Origin: Candidatus Obscuribacter phosphatis
GTDB taxonomy: Bacteria > Cyanobacteriota > Vampirovibrionia > Obscuribacterales > Obscuribacteraceae
DNA: 50,243 nt
Reading direction: 5' to 3'
Assembly (NCBI GenBank): GCA_001899315.1
Contig: MOYA01000003.1
Span: forward strand, 530,814-581,056
Positions 1 through 8,008 of the stretch are shown here, piece after piece. The position numbers and the translations under genes are program-made. Each line of letters opens with the position of its first letter. The stretch's first letter is position 1. Below the pieces are notes generated by a model. The model was given only the letters and a program-made list of their open reading frames with translations, was not told the DNA's origin and did not search any database.

Positions 1-3
1 CAG

Positions 4-37
4 CTCTGCTTGTCTTGCAGCTCTGCCTGTCTTGCAG
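4..37. repeat. 17-bp tandem repeat, 2 copies
   Basis: The unit CTCTGCTTGTCTTGCAG is at 4-20 and again at 21-37 with one mismatch. It lies just downstream of the minus-strand EF-hand gene. Between it and the stop codon a looser ~20-bp duplication (about 41-82) contains that gene's TAG stop. Confidence 0.8.
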
Positions 38-72
38 CCGGCTCTTCTCGACTTATTTCTAGCGCTCTCGAC

Positions 73-423
73 CTACTTCTGGACCTTTTCAATCCAGGTC
101 TTGAAATACTCTTGGATATCGGCCCGCGAAATGCCATCACCAGCCCCCCATTCTTCATTGTAGGCAGCTTGAATTTCATCGATGCGCCTAAGCAAAAAGA
201 AAATGTAAGAGCGTGCTTCTTGGCTGGTATTCTGGTCTTCGAAAGATGCTTTCAACTCATTTCTAGAAATGAAGCCGTCACCGTCTTTGTCGAGCTTGTC
301 GAAATGTTCGAAAGCAAAAGCTTTGATTTCGGCGAAAGTACCGGCGATGCATAAGCCACCGGTCTTGTGACGGCGCTTGCCTTCACTGTTTCCAAAGTCG
401 AAACTGTAGGTTTGCTCTCTCAT
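73..423 (-). CDS. EF-hand calcium-binding protein
   Basis: A small soluble protein of about 116 residues with no signal peptide, so probably cytoplasmic. It has a canonical EF-hand loop, DKDGDGFISRNE, with acidic residues at positions 1, 3, 5 and 12. About 40 residues later a degenerate second loop (EWGAGDGISRAD) keeps the Gly-x-Ile core but has lost several ligands. This is the calerythrin/calmodulin-like arrangement; a calcium-sensor or buffer role is inference. The start is uncertain. The frame stays open to 522, but the upstream part is encoded by AT-rich repeats, so I prefer the ATG at 423. An ATG at 441 has an AGGA about 15 nt upstream and is an alternative. The 3' end runs into tandem repeats. 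Confidence 0.75.
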   Translation of the reverse strand: MREQTYSFDFGNSEGKRRHKTGGLCIAGTFAEIKAFAFEHFDKLDKDGDGFISRNELKASFEDQNTSQEARSYIFFLLRRIDEIQAAYNEEWGAGDGISRADIQEYFKTWIEKVQK

Positions 424-484
424 AAACCAAGTATAGAACATACATAAATTGAAGGGTCCTAAAATCTCAAGGGTGCCAAAATCC

Positions 485-565
485 CAAAAGTCCTGAAATC
501 TCAGGAATCCCAAAATCCCCAAATCTCAAAAGTCCTGAAATCTCAAAATCTCAAAAGTCCTAAAT
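485..565. repeat. AT-rich tandem repeat upstream of the EF-hand gene
   Basis: The 19-bp word CAAAAGTCCTGAAATCTCA occurs exactly at 485-503 and 527-545, with a partial copy at 552-565 and looser variants back to about 460. It fills the space between the TetR gene's 3' end and the EF-hand gene's 5' end. It creates a spurious Phe/Asp/Gly-rich extension of the EF-hand frame. Confidence 0.75.
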
Positions 566-608
566 TCTTGAGATTACTCAATCCCGCAGGGCAAACCCTT
601 AAACATAA

Positions 609-684
609 GCTGCGATAGATTGGCTGCGATAGATTCGCTGCGATAGATTCGCTGCAATAGATTAGCCGCAATAGATTGGCTGCG
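609..684. repeat. 14-bp tandem repeat, 5.4 copies
   Basis: Units read GCTGCGATAGATTG, then the same with C or A at the end, at 609, 623, 637, 651 and 665, plus a partial copy at 679. Divergence is one or two bases per unit. It lies about 20 bp beyond the TAG stop of the minus-strand TetR gene. Confidence 0.9.
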
Positions 685-706
685 GCTGGCGAGCTTTGGC
701 GCCCAT

Positions 707-1294
707 CTAATCTTGGCGTTTCAGCCCTTCCAAGAAAAGGCGCGCGGCAAGCTCGGCATAGTCTTGCGCTGAAATGGCACCACCCTCTTTGAACCAAGTA
801 TAGGTCCAGTTGATTGAACCCATCAAATACATAGCAGTGGCCGATACTTCACCAGAGGAAGAGTCTTTCTTGATTTGACCAACTAGACCTTTGATGATGG
901 CGACAATTTTCTTTTCTTCGCCCTTGATCTCGGCTTGCTGCTCAAGAGAGAGCGCCTTCAAACAGTTCATCAAAACCACATGCTTGTCGCGCGAACTCAT
1001 ATAGAGCTGCATCAAACTGGCGATGAGCTCTTTCAGCTTCTCTTCCGCATTACCAGAGGCAACAGCCCGATTGGCAGTCTCGATCAAAAGTCGGCAATGG
1101 CTCAAAAGCATCTCAAAGAGAAGCTCTTCTTTCGACTCGAAATAGTGATAGACAAGGGCTTTAGAAACACCGAGAGCACCGGCTATAGAAGACATTGAAG
1201 TGGCTTCGAAACCCCGCGCGGCAAACAAAGCAGCAGCCGTGTCGAGTATTTCGACACGGCGCTCTTCATAATTTTCGGCCCGCGGTCTGACCAC
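707..1294 (-). CDS. TetR-family transcriptional repressor
   Basis: This 195-residue protein has the usual TetR length. Its N-terminal helix-turn-helix (about residues 12-58) carries the family signature: AAALFAARGFEATSMSSIA, then GVSKALVYHYFESKEEL. The helical C-terminal half would form the ligand pocket and dimer interface. It starts with GTG at 1294, and the upstream gene's TAG stop shares its last G with this start (TAGTG), so translation is probably coupled. It is co-transcribed with the ferritin-like gene and probably represses both through the palindrome at 2435-2448 (inference). The inducer is unknown. Confidence 0.92.
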   Translation of the reverse strand: MVRPRAENYEERRVEILDTAAALFAARGFEATSMSSIAGALGVSKALVYHYFESKEELLFEMLLSHCRLLIETANRAVASGNAEEKLKELIASLMQLYMSSRDKHVVLMNCLKALSLEQQAEIKGEEKKIVAIIKGLVGQIKKDSSSGEVSATAMYLMGSINWTYTWFKEGGAISAQDYAELAARLFLEGLKRQD

Positions 1295-2382
1295 TAGAAT
1301 ATCGGGATGATCTTATCGCAGTCGAAGGCTACGTCTTCGCCATCTACGTCTATCTCCGGCAATGCCGGGAATTTGACGCCATAGGGCTCGACAATGGTCT
1401 TAAGGCGCACCACTGCTGTTCTCCAGTTCTCACGGCGTTCTTCCATTGTAAGAATACCGAAGCCGGCTTCTCTCGCCTTCTCTTCCAGTAGACGCTGGGC
1501 AGGCATAAAGGTCGGAGGCAGTTGCCAGAACTCAGCCGGGGGCTCGTACAAAATACCAGAGAGGAAAATGAAACCGGCTCTGAACTGTTTAGTGATGGTC
1601 GATTTCTCTTCATCGGTCAGCTTAGGCAAGACTTCTTTCAGCAAGGCAAGACAAAAACTGAGGTGGCGGCCTTCGTCGCGACCGATATTGCGGAAAGCTT
1701 CTTTGAATACCGGTATCTCGGTGCGCTCGTACATGCTGTGGAAAAGTGTGGAAGATGCCACTTCACCGAAGAGGAAGGAGCTAAACAGAATCGCCATCGG
1801 ATAGTGCTCTACTGCTTTCTTGTAGCCGGTCCAATAGCGGGCGCCGTTGTGATAGAGCCACTGTATGTTGTTCTTAGCCAACTTACCAAGCTCGGTCTCT
1901 GGTTCATAATCGAGGGGACCGCCGGGTACAAGCTTGGTGATGGCTCTTCCGCAGACTTCTTCGTGATTCATCTCATCGCGGGCGACCGAGAAGAAACATT
2001 TACGGATGGCGTCTTCTTCGTGGGTTTCATAGGCATGAATCATGGCTCGGCAAAAAACAGCAGGGCCGGAAGCATCAAAGACCGAAAGCAGCGCAAACCA
2101 ATAGGCAATGGCATAACGCTGGTCGAGGGTCATCTTATCGACTTCCAGAGTGCGCCAGGGCAGCTGGCTGGGAGACCAACCCGGATCCCGCGACATTTCA
2201 TAAATATCGAGCAAACGAGGGGTCTCAACTTTCCACTCCATGGGGAAAATATTGAGCTTCTCGGTTATCTGCGGCGCCTCTTCACACTCCAGCAAGAGCT
2301 TGGCCGGGTCGGGCATCGACTCGTGAATGCTGGGAGGCATAATGAGCGATTTATCGCTTTTTACTTTTGCTTTGGTAGCCAT
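1294..2382 (-). CDS. ferritin-like diiron protein (R2/AurF-like fold)
   Basis: This 362-residue soluble protein has metal ligands in the ribonucleotide-reductase-R2-like order: Asp103, then Glu137-x-x-His140 (ARDEMNHEE), Glu207 (FGEVASS) and Glu237-x-x-His240 (GRDEGRHLS). This predicts a four-helix-bundle carboxylate-bridged diiron oxidase or oxygenase. I see no radical-Tyr context proving R2 and cannot name the substrate; N-oxygenase (AurF-like), fatty-acid desaturase-like or ligand-binding oxidase are options. The ATG at 2382 has a good ribosome site (GAGGATCG). It is first in a two-gene unit with the TetR repressor, and a TetR-type operator lies about 53 bp upstream. Detoxification or lipid oxidation under TetR control is inference. 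Confidence 0.85.
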   Translation of the reverse strand: MATKAKVKSDKSLIMPPSIHESMPDPAKLLLECEEAPQITEKLNIFPMEWKVETPRLLDIYEMSRDPGWSPSQLPWRTLEVDKMTLDQRYAIAYWFALLSVFDASGPAVFCRAMIHAYETHEEDAIRKCFFSVARDEMNHEEVCGRAITKLVPGGPLDYEPETELGKLAKNNIQWLYHNGARYWTGYKKAVEHYPMAILFSSFLFGEVASSTLFHSMYERTEIPVFKEAFRNIGRDEGRHLSFCLALLKEVLPKLTDEEKSTITKQFRAGFIFLSGILYEPPAEFWQLPPTFMPAQRLLEEKAREAGFGILTMEERRENWRTAVVRLKTIVEPYGVKFPALPEIDVDGEDVAFDCDKIIPIF

Positions 2383-2434
2383 GTTTCGATCCTCGGCGAC
2401 TGATCCCGGTAACTGCGAGCTGTTTCATTAATTG

Positions 2435-2448
2435 ACCAACCGGTCGGT
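2435..2448. promoter_or_regulatory. TetR-type operator palindrome
   Basis: ACCAACCGGTCGGT is a 14-bp inverted repeat with one mismatch between arms (ACCAACC / GGTCGGT), set in AT-rich sequence. This is the typical form of TetR-family operators. It lies 53 bp before the ferritin-like start codon, where it could block the promoter of the operon encoding its probable regulator. Confidence 0.7.
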
Positions 2449-2513
2449 TAATAAACAATATAGCAGCATACCCATCCATTTGGTAAGTATTGCTTGTCTG
2501 ATTTCAATACATT

Positions 2514-2547
2514 TAATTTCAGGTAGCTTCTAATTTCAGGTAGCTTC
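2514..2547. repeat. 17-bp perfect tandem duplication
   Basis: TAATTTCAGGTAGCTTC is at 2514-2530 and, identically, at 2531-2547. It sits between the ferritin-like promoter and the 3' end of the peptidase gene. Confidence 0.9.
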
Positions 2548-2636
2548 AGGCTAAATTTCTGAGCCCCTCACTCTTACCGCAAAAGCAGTTTTAGGGGAAA
2601 TTTCCAAGCCTAGTTCTAACTGGCTAGAGGGCAAAA

Positions 2637-4055
2637 CTAGTGGGCTCTCAAATAAGTCAGGGCACCGTTCTCAAAAGCCTCCACCTCATGGGTGGAAAAT
2701 CTATATTTAAGACCGTCAAATTGGCGCTTACGATTATTGCTCTCCAGAACATCCAACATAGAGCGGCGCACACCCTGAAAAGCCTCGCCTTCCTTAGCCA
2801 AATTGAGCAAAGAAAGATCGCCGTCGGCTGCCCTAAAATCCGCCAGGAAACGACGGCTGACTGCAGGCAGACGCTTGCCGTGACCAAAATCAAGCATTTC
2901 AGAAGCAAAACTAGGATTGCGCTCTAAAAACTCAGCAAAGCTCTGTCCATTTCTCGGCATTCGGCCTAGATAATCGCGAAAGAGCGCATCTTCGAAGGCA
3001 TCAATATTATGACCCTCGCCCATAGAAGCTAGACTCTTGCGCAAAGACCTGGATCTCTCCAGCTCGGGCTTGGTCAAGCGGGCACCGCCGCGCAGATGCA
3101 TGGCTTCGTCTAAATAAGCAGAGCTAAATCCCTGCTCGATCCCGAAATTTTTGCGCATGGCCAAGCCAAGTTCGTCAATTTGCGAAGCCAAAGGTCTTGC
3201 CGGCAAGCCCAATTTGTCTGCCTGCGCCCGCACCAATAGATTCAACTGCTCGGCATGGGTGCCTTCATGATAGACAGTTTCAGCCAGCTGACGCGGTCTC
3301 AAGAGCTCGCCATAGTTGACCCGCATCTCATTGGTCGGCACATCGTAAAGCCCCCGGCTACCCAGCTCATCCAGCCAGACATTCACCTTCACCCGCGGCA
3401 TGCCCACCCTATCGGCAAGCGCATCTACATGACGATTGAGCACCGGCTGCCAACGGTCTGCCTGCCCGGCAAACTCTAAAAACTCAGGTGCCTCTTTATC
3501 TAGTGCACCAGCTACTTTTTTATAGGGCGAAAGAGGCATATAAGCCTTGAAAGTATCAGGGAAAAGTCGCCGGCTATCTTCGCGCAAACCAGCAGCAAAA
3601 CTAGCTGCCAGCTCGGGGTTATAGAGCTTGGAGCCAGAGGCGATGGCGGCTCTAGTGGAGGGCGCCATATGGGCATCGACATCGATAGACTTGATGGAAA
3701 AGACCGGCGGTATCTCCAATTCCTTTCCCTTGAGAGCAAGAGCAGCCTCGTTCTTTAGAACCAGCCCAGGCTGAGCCTTAAGACCGAGAGCGGCATCGGT
3801 CATCAGTGCCTGCCCGGCCTCGGTCTTCAGTGTCTGCCCGGCATCAGCTTTTAAAGCCGCCACGGCTTCGTGTTGCAAAAGACCCGCTTCAGCCTTAAGA
3901 CCAAAAGCAGAGCGAGCCAATGCCCTTGTCTGCGGCAAAGCAAGCAGAGCTAAAGGAGCGGCAGCGGCAAGCCCATAGAGGGCGCGCTCTTGCCACTGCC
4001 GATTATCTTCGACAGAAGAGGGTGTCTCTTTGCTCAGGTCTTTCTCTGATTTCAT
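2637..4055 (-). CDS. membrane-anchored HExxH-type metallopeptidase-like protein with eight-residue repeats
   Basis: About 472 residues. The N-terminus is hydrophilic, followed by a probable transmembrane helix at about 25-45 (YGLAAAAPLALLALP). Residues 53-110 are an imperfect eight-residue repeat (ADAGQTLK, TEAGQALM, TDAALGLK, AQPGLVLK, NEAALALK), probably a long amphipathic helix. A zinc-protease-like motif, VYHEGTHAEQ, is at 262-271 with HEGTH at 263-267; a downstream third ligand could not be fixed. I do not recognise the family beyond this, so peptidase activity is inference. Neither possible start, 4055 or 4109, has a clear ribosome site. I chose 4055 because the extra 18 residues look non-native. 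Confidence 0.7.
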   Translation of the reverse strand: MKSEKDLSKETPSSVEDNRQWQERALYGLAAAAPLALLALPQTRALARSAFGLKAEAGLLQHEAVAALKADAGQTLKTEAGQALMTDAALGLKAQPGLVLKNEAALALKGKELEIPPVFSIKSIDVDAHMAPSTRAAIASGSKLYNPELAASFAAGLREDSRRLFPDTFKAYMPLSPYKKVAGALDKEAPEFLEFAGQADRWQPVLNRHVDALADRVGMPRVKVNVWLDELGSRGLYDVPTNEMRVNYGELLRPRQLAETVYHEGTHAEQLNLLVRAQADKLGLPARPLASQIDELGLAMRKNFGIEQGFSSAYLDEAMHLRGGARLTKPELERSRSLRKSLASMGEGHNIDAFEDALFRDYLGRMPRNGQSFAEFLERNPSFASEMLDFGHGKRLPAVSRRFLADFRAADGDLSLLNLAKEGEAFQGVRRSMLDVLESNNRKRQFDGLKYRFSTHEVEAFENGALTYLRAH

Positions 4056-4145
4056 AAGTAAATATAGGGGAGTACAAGCATGATAGGACGCCGCCTTTAG
4101 AGGCGCCATGGTGCGAGTACGAAACCAAAGAAATTATTGGGGCGA

Positions 4146-5633
4146 CTAGCGGCGAGTGATCTGCATGGCATAACGAATCTGCTTCACTCTGATGTCGCCG
4201 CCGGCACTGGCCACCAGTTCATCAAGCAAGTTCTGGGCGCTTTCACTATCACCGGCATAGCGGTAGGCGCCCACCAGCATGAGCTTGTTCTCGACATTAC
4301 TTTCCATGGCTTCAGCCAAGCGAGCCGCTTTCAATAGTCTGGAGCCGACGGCAGTGTCGAAAGGGCAGAGAAGACAAGCCCGGCGATAGGCAGCCGTAGC
4401 ATTGCGCAGCCGCGCTTGACTGATGGCAAGCGAACCGTGACGGTCCGCTTCCTTCACCGCTTCCATCAAAATATCGCCGGCCAAGATATTTGCCTTGCAT
4501 TGCAGGCTTTTCTCAGAGGGCTTGAACTGACATTCAAGTGCCTCTTTCACTTTTTCGTAGGCAAGCTTATGCTCGCCCAATTCCCGGTAAAGAACCGCCA
4601 CCCGATAACGACTGACTGCATCGTCCTGCATCTCTTCCAGCCGCAGCCTATCGACAAGCGCCTCATAGTAATTGCCTTCTCGCTCAAACTTCTCAGCACT
4701 TTGCATTCTCTTGCCCGGGTCTTCACTACGCGGCTTGATAGCGGCAAGCTCGGTCTTGACGCGCAAGACCCGCTTAAGCAGAGCTATCTCGCTATCCCCC
4801 TTACTGCTCACTGCATCAGAGGCGTCGAGCGCCACTTCTTTAGCCGAGCGCTCCCGAAAATGCCGACGATATTTCAAGCCATAAGCAGCAAGCCGCGCCT
4901 GATAATCAGGGTTATTGCCGCATATCTCGCCCACCCGCATCACTTCAGCCAACAAAGTCGGCTCGATAAACTTGTCGAGCCGTCCGTCTACCACCGCCGC
5001 TTCACCAGGGGCGCGCCGCTCGGGGTCGACATAAACGCCAAGATTCCAACCAGAAAGAGAAGTGCCCCATTTTTGAAAATTATTGCCTTCATAAGAAGAA
5101 CGCGCCCCCTTACTCGCCTGCGAGAGCGATACGGCACGAGGGGTAAGCATCGCATCAGGCGAATTTGGCTCTTGGGCGGCAATCTCAAGGCAGGTTTGAT
5201 CACAAAAGGAAAGACCAAGCAAATCGAGACCATCCGGCATTTCCACCAGCTTCTTGAACTCAGCTCTCGGTATGCGTACTAATTCGGTACTGGAAGTATC
5301 GCCAGACGAGCCCAGCAATTGAGCCTGCGACCCCATAGCAGACGGATAAATCCAGCCATTAGTGCGACCCTGCAAAGCAGGCGCCTGACCAAGGCTGTCT
5401 GCATATTCAGGATCATCAGCATAGTCGTAATCTTCCGGACTACTCTCGTTGACGCCCCAAACGAAAGTCGGCCCGCCAGAGCCGACGGTAAAGGTCTGAA
5501 AGCGTGTATCCCCGCCGCCGGGACCAGAGCCAAAGGCATCTTGCGCCATAACCGAATTAGCAATACTGAAAAGCGATAGGGTCGAAGCAAAAACAACAAA
5601 ACAGCGGCCCTTTGAGACCGAAAAATTTTGCAT
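4146..5633 (-). CDS. secreted TPR-like protein
   Basis: 495 residues starting with a clear Sec signal peptide (KGRCFVV, hydrophobic core, VMAQ-DAF, cleavage near 31). A Gly/Ser/Pro/Asp-rich linker runs to about residue 100. A middle region with Cys residues (SFCDQTCLEI) follows, and then helical hairpins from about 300 that look like TPRs (EKFEREGNYYEALVDRL, VLYRELGEHKLAYEKVKEAL, AYRYAGDSESAQNLLDEL). It is probably a periplasmic or surface interaction scaffold; the function is not recognised. A GAGGT ribosome site precedes the ATG. It is divergent from the gene at 5862 and 36 to 90 bp upstream of the peptidase gene, depending on that gene's start. Confidence 0.85.
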   Translation of the reverse strand: MQNFSVSKGRCFVVFASTLSLFSIANSVMAQDAFGSGPGGGDTRFQTFTVGSGGPTFVWGVNESSPEDYDYADDPEYADSLGQAPALQGRTNGWIYPSAMGSQAQLLGSSGDTSSTELVRIPRAEFKKLVEMPDGLDLLGLSFCDQTCLEIAAQEPNSPDAMLTPRAVSLSQASKGARSSYEGNNFQKWGTSLSGWNLGVYVDPERRAPGEAAVVDGRLDKFIEPTLLAEVMRVGEICGNNPDYQARLAAYGLKYRRHFRERSAKEVALDASDAVSSKGDSEIALLKRVLRVKTELAAIKPRSEDPGKRMQSAEKFEREGNYYEALVDRLRLEEMQDDAVSRYRVAVLYRELGEHKLAYEKVKEALECQFKPSEKSLQCKANILAGDILMEAVKEADRHGSLAISQARLRNATAAYRRACLLCPFDTAVGSRLLKAARLAEAMESNVENKLMLVGAYRYAGDSESAQNLLDELVASAGGDIRVKQIRYAMQITRR

Positions 5634-5773
5634 AAAAGGGGACCTCGAAAAAATAGTAAAGGTTTCAAATTTCCCCGCCAGGCTGCCAAGATATTACAAA
5701 CAAAGCCATCAAGGCTGCCACAGTAAAAACCCTGAACCTGACCTGGTGTTTGAGCAAGCCTCTTGAGTTCGAG

Positions 5774-5816
5774 GCTGCAAACTTTTACTTAAGCAAAGCT
5801 GCAAAATGCTGCAAAA
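5774..5816. promoter_or_regulatory. three direct GCTGCAAA words upstream of the TPR gene
   Basis: GCTGCAAA occurs at 5774, 5798 and 5808 in the 228-bp divergent intergenic region, followed by a TATAAATT stretch near 5830 and the ribosome site GAGGAAGGA just before 5862. Spacings of 24 and 10 bp could mark regulator sites, but this is only suggestive. Confidence 0.25.
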
Positions 5817-5861
5817 ACTCTAAGTTCTGTTATAAATTTACGAAGCTTTTGAGGAAGGACA

Positions 5862-6605
5862 ATGACCCACAACGAAGACGAAGAAGAAATTCTAGAAAAC
5901 ATAGAAGACATGATGCCGGAAGATTTTCTAGATCTACTCAGCGCCACGCCTCCTTCCGAACTAATTGCAAAATATTCCAGAGCCGAACTGGCGGTGGCAG
6001 CAGAAGGCGCTGCCGAACTCTTTTATTCAGACGAAGAAACAGACAAGAAAAAATATGCCCGCCTGCTCGATTTGACCACACGCCTGGCTAAGAGCAAAGA
6101 AAAAACAAACGGCATCAACCTGGCCAATAGCTTCTATTGCCTCGCCTCCTACTCTTATCGTCAAAAAGAATACGAAGAAGCCGCCGATCTAGCACTAAAG
6201 GCGGTGACAACCAGACTGGCAAGCGGCAGTGAAATCGCCGAATCATCTGCACTCCACGACTACTTCTTGCTGGTAAATGCACTGTGCTGGTCTAAGCAAT
6301 TCGCCGAAGCCGAAAAACAAGCCGGTGAATGGCTAGCCCTCTCAAATAAATTGCACAAAGAAGGCGACACCTACAATTCAGAAATTCATCTTTTGCGCGC
6401 CCGCATTTTTGAAGAACTGAGTCGTATAGCCGACGCCGAAGACGAATTCGTCAACGCCATCGAACTGCATGAAGCAGCAAAATCAAAAAACAGTGCTGAT
6501 GCCAAAGCGGCTTACAATGCCTTCGGCGAATTCCTCAAAAGAAGAGGACGCGACAGCGAAGCTGAAGAATTCATCAACCGCGCTAAAGCGATCAAAGTCA
6601 AGTAA
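5862..6605 (+). CDS. cytoplasmic TPR-like protein
   Basis: 247 residues with no signal peptide or membrane segment. The N-terminus is very acidic (NEDEEEILENIEDMMPEDF). From about residue 100 there are helical repeats of TPR type: SYSYRQKEYEEAADLALKAV, NALCWSKQFAEAEKQAGEWL, ARIFEELSRIADAEDEFVNAIELH and a final FLKRRGRDSEAEEFINRA. It is probably a protein-interaction scaffold with no known partner. A strong AGGAAGGA ribosome site lies 3 nt from the ATG. The SRAP gene follows after 14 nt, so the two may be co-transcribed. Confidence 0.85.
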   Translation: MTHNEDEEEILENIEDMMPEDFLDLLSATPPSELIAKYSRAELAVAAEGAAELFYSDEETDKKKYARLLDLTTRLAKSKEKTNGINLANSFYCLASYSYRQKEYEEAADLALKAVTTRLASGSEIAESSALHDYFLLVNALCWSKQFAEAEKQAGEWLALSNKLHKEGDTYNSEIHLLRARIFEELSRIADAEDEFVNAIELHEAAKSKNSADAKAAYNAFGEFLKRRGRDSEAEEFINRAKAIKVK

Positions 6606-6619
6606 ATCGCCCAAGCATA

Positions 6620-7327
6620 ATGTGCGGTCGTTATACTCTCAGCGCTACCGAAGCCGCCATTATTGAGGCTTTCGCGGTAAAAGACGTCTTTATGGAGACC
6701 GCCTTAACGCCGCGCTTCAATCTGGCGCCCACTCAGCAAGCACCGATAATTTACGCGCAAGACGGCCGCCGCGTCCTCACCACATATCAGTGGGGGCTAG
6801 TGCCCTTCTTTGCCAAAGAAGCCGGCAGTAAAGCCATGATCAACGCCCGCGCTGAAACCCTAGCCGAGAAGCCATTCTTTAAAACAGCACTAAATAGAAG
6901 GCGCTGCCTTGTGCCTGCCGACGGCTTTTATGAATGGCTGCCGGCGGCGAGCACAGCCAAAGGGGCGCGCAAACAACCGGTCTGGATTCACCTCAAAAAC
7001 AGCGAGCCCGGTCCTAGACTTTTTGCCTTCGCCGGTCTCTACGATACGAACAAGAATATCGATCCTGCCAAGCCTCTAAACACCTTCACCATAATCACCA
7101 CATCAGCCAATGCCACCATCAGCCCTGTGCACAGCCGTATGCCGGTGATTCTCTCGCCGCAAGCCATTGATATCTGGCTTAATCCAACTGTTCAGAGCCC
7201 AGAACAACTGCTACCCCTACTAAACGGTGCCCCTGACGATATTATCGAAATGTATCAGGTCTCTACCAAGGTAAATTCGCCAGCTTACGACGCTTCTGAG
7301 CTAATTGAAAAACTAGAGTCGGATTAA
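6620..7327 (+). CDS. yedK: SRAP domain protein (YedK/HMCES type), abasic-site DNA-protein crosslinker
   Basis: 235 residues, the standard length for the family. The conserved catalytic set is present: Cys2 directly after the initiator Met (MCGRYTL), Asn75 in MINARAET, Glu105 in DGFYEWL, and His171 in SPVHSRMPV. In characterised members Cys2 forms a thiazolidine crosslink to abasic sites in single-stranded DNA, shielding them at replication forks. Because Cys2 must become the N-terminus, the start at 6620 is fixed by function. It lies 14 nt after the TPR gene, and I see no strong ribosome site or LexA-like box. Confidence 0.96.
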   Translation: MCGRYTLSATEAAIIEAFAVKDVFMETALTPRFNLAPTQQAPIIYAQDGRRVLTTYQWGLVPFFAKEAGSKAMINARAETLAEKPFFKTALNRRRCLVPADGFYEWLPAASTAKGARKQPVWIHLKNSEPGPRLFAFAGLYDTNKNIDPAKPLNTFTIITTSANATISPVHSRMPVILSPQAIDIWLNPTVQSPEQLLPLLNGAPDDIIEMYQVSTKVNSPAYDASELIEKLESD

Positions 7328-7381
7328 TCGCATTCATAGGGTGGTATCAGAAGATAGAGATACCCAGACAAGAGTGCGTAT

Positions 7382-8008
7382 ATGAAACTAAAAACCACTG
7401 GTCGCTATTTGATTATCGCCACCGCCATTCTCAGCCAATTCACCCAGAGCGGCGCTCAAGCGCAGAACGGCAACGGCAGCAGCCCCGACCCAGGCAAGAA
7501 ACATAGCCTCACTATTGATGAAAGAGTAAAGCACCAATACAAGCGCATCGATAAAGGTCTAAAAGAAGGCAAGCTCACCGAAGAGCAAGCAAACAAACTA
7601 CGCGCTATGGTCATTGCCGTCGAAAGCGATATCAAGGCTAAAAGAAGCAACGGGCAGCTTAAACCGGAAGACAAAACTCAGATTGAGAACACTCTCAAAC
7701 AAAATGCAAACTTGATAAGCACAGCCTTGGGCGCCGGCACTAGTGTGCCAGAGGGCGAAGGTGTCTTGGGTCCTGAATGGAAAGCGGGCAAAGACGGCGC
7801 CCAAGACCCCAAAAAACTGCTAAAACAAATGAAGTCACAGGAAGCAAGACAGCTCAGACAAGAAAAGCAGAACATGGAACAGATTATGGAGCAGCAACAG
7901 CTCGATTACCAGAAACAAGTAATCTACAATCTGGGACAACAAAAATCTGCAATTCAGAAAAAGAAGAAAGAGCTGGAAAATGTCAGAAACGAAAGTGGCG
8001 CAAACTAA
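7382..8008 (+). CDS. secreted coiled-coil protein
   Basis: 208 residues with a signal peptide (RYLIIATAILSQFTQSGAQA, cleavage near 27). The mature protein is rich in Lys, Gln and Glu. It has a helical middle section (KRIDKGLKEGKLTEEQANKL) and a C-terminal half that looks like a long coiled coil (QEARQLRQEKQNMEQIMEQQQ onward). The EGKLTEEQANKLR stretch resembles the helix-turn-helix hairpins of periplasmic adaptor or chaperone-like proteins, but I do not recognise a family. Its last 29 nt overlap the start of the Rieske gene, implying translational coupling. Confidence 0.8.
   Translation: MKLKTTGRYLIIATAILSQFTQSGAQAQNGNGSSPDPGKKHSLTIDERVKHQYKRIDKGLKEGKLTEEQANKLRAMVIAVESDIKAKRSNGQLKPEDKTQIENTLKQNANLISTALGAGTSVPEGEGVLGPEWKAGKDGAQDPKKLLKQMKSQEARQLRQEKQNMEQIMEQQQLDYQKQVIYNLGQQKSAIQKKKKELENVRNESGAN

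Noticed and set aside
10-354. Plus-strand frame opposite the EF-hand gene
   Set aside because: The minus strand carries a canonical EF-hand loop; the plus frame shows nothing.
1522-2403. 293-codon plus-strand frame
   Set aside because: Lies opposite the ferritin-like gene, which has all metal ligands and a good ribosome site.
4416-5282. 288-codon plus-strand frame
   Set aside because: Shadow of the secreted TPR gene on the other strand; no start signal or domain.
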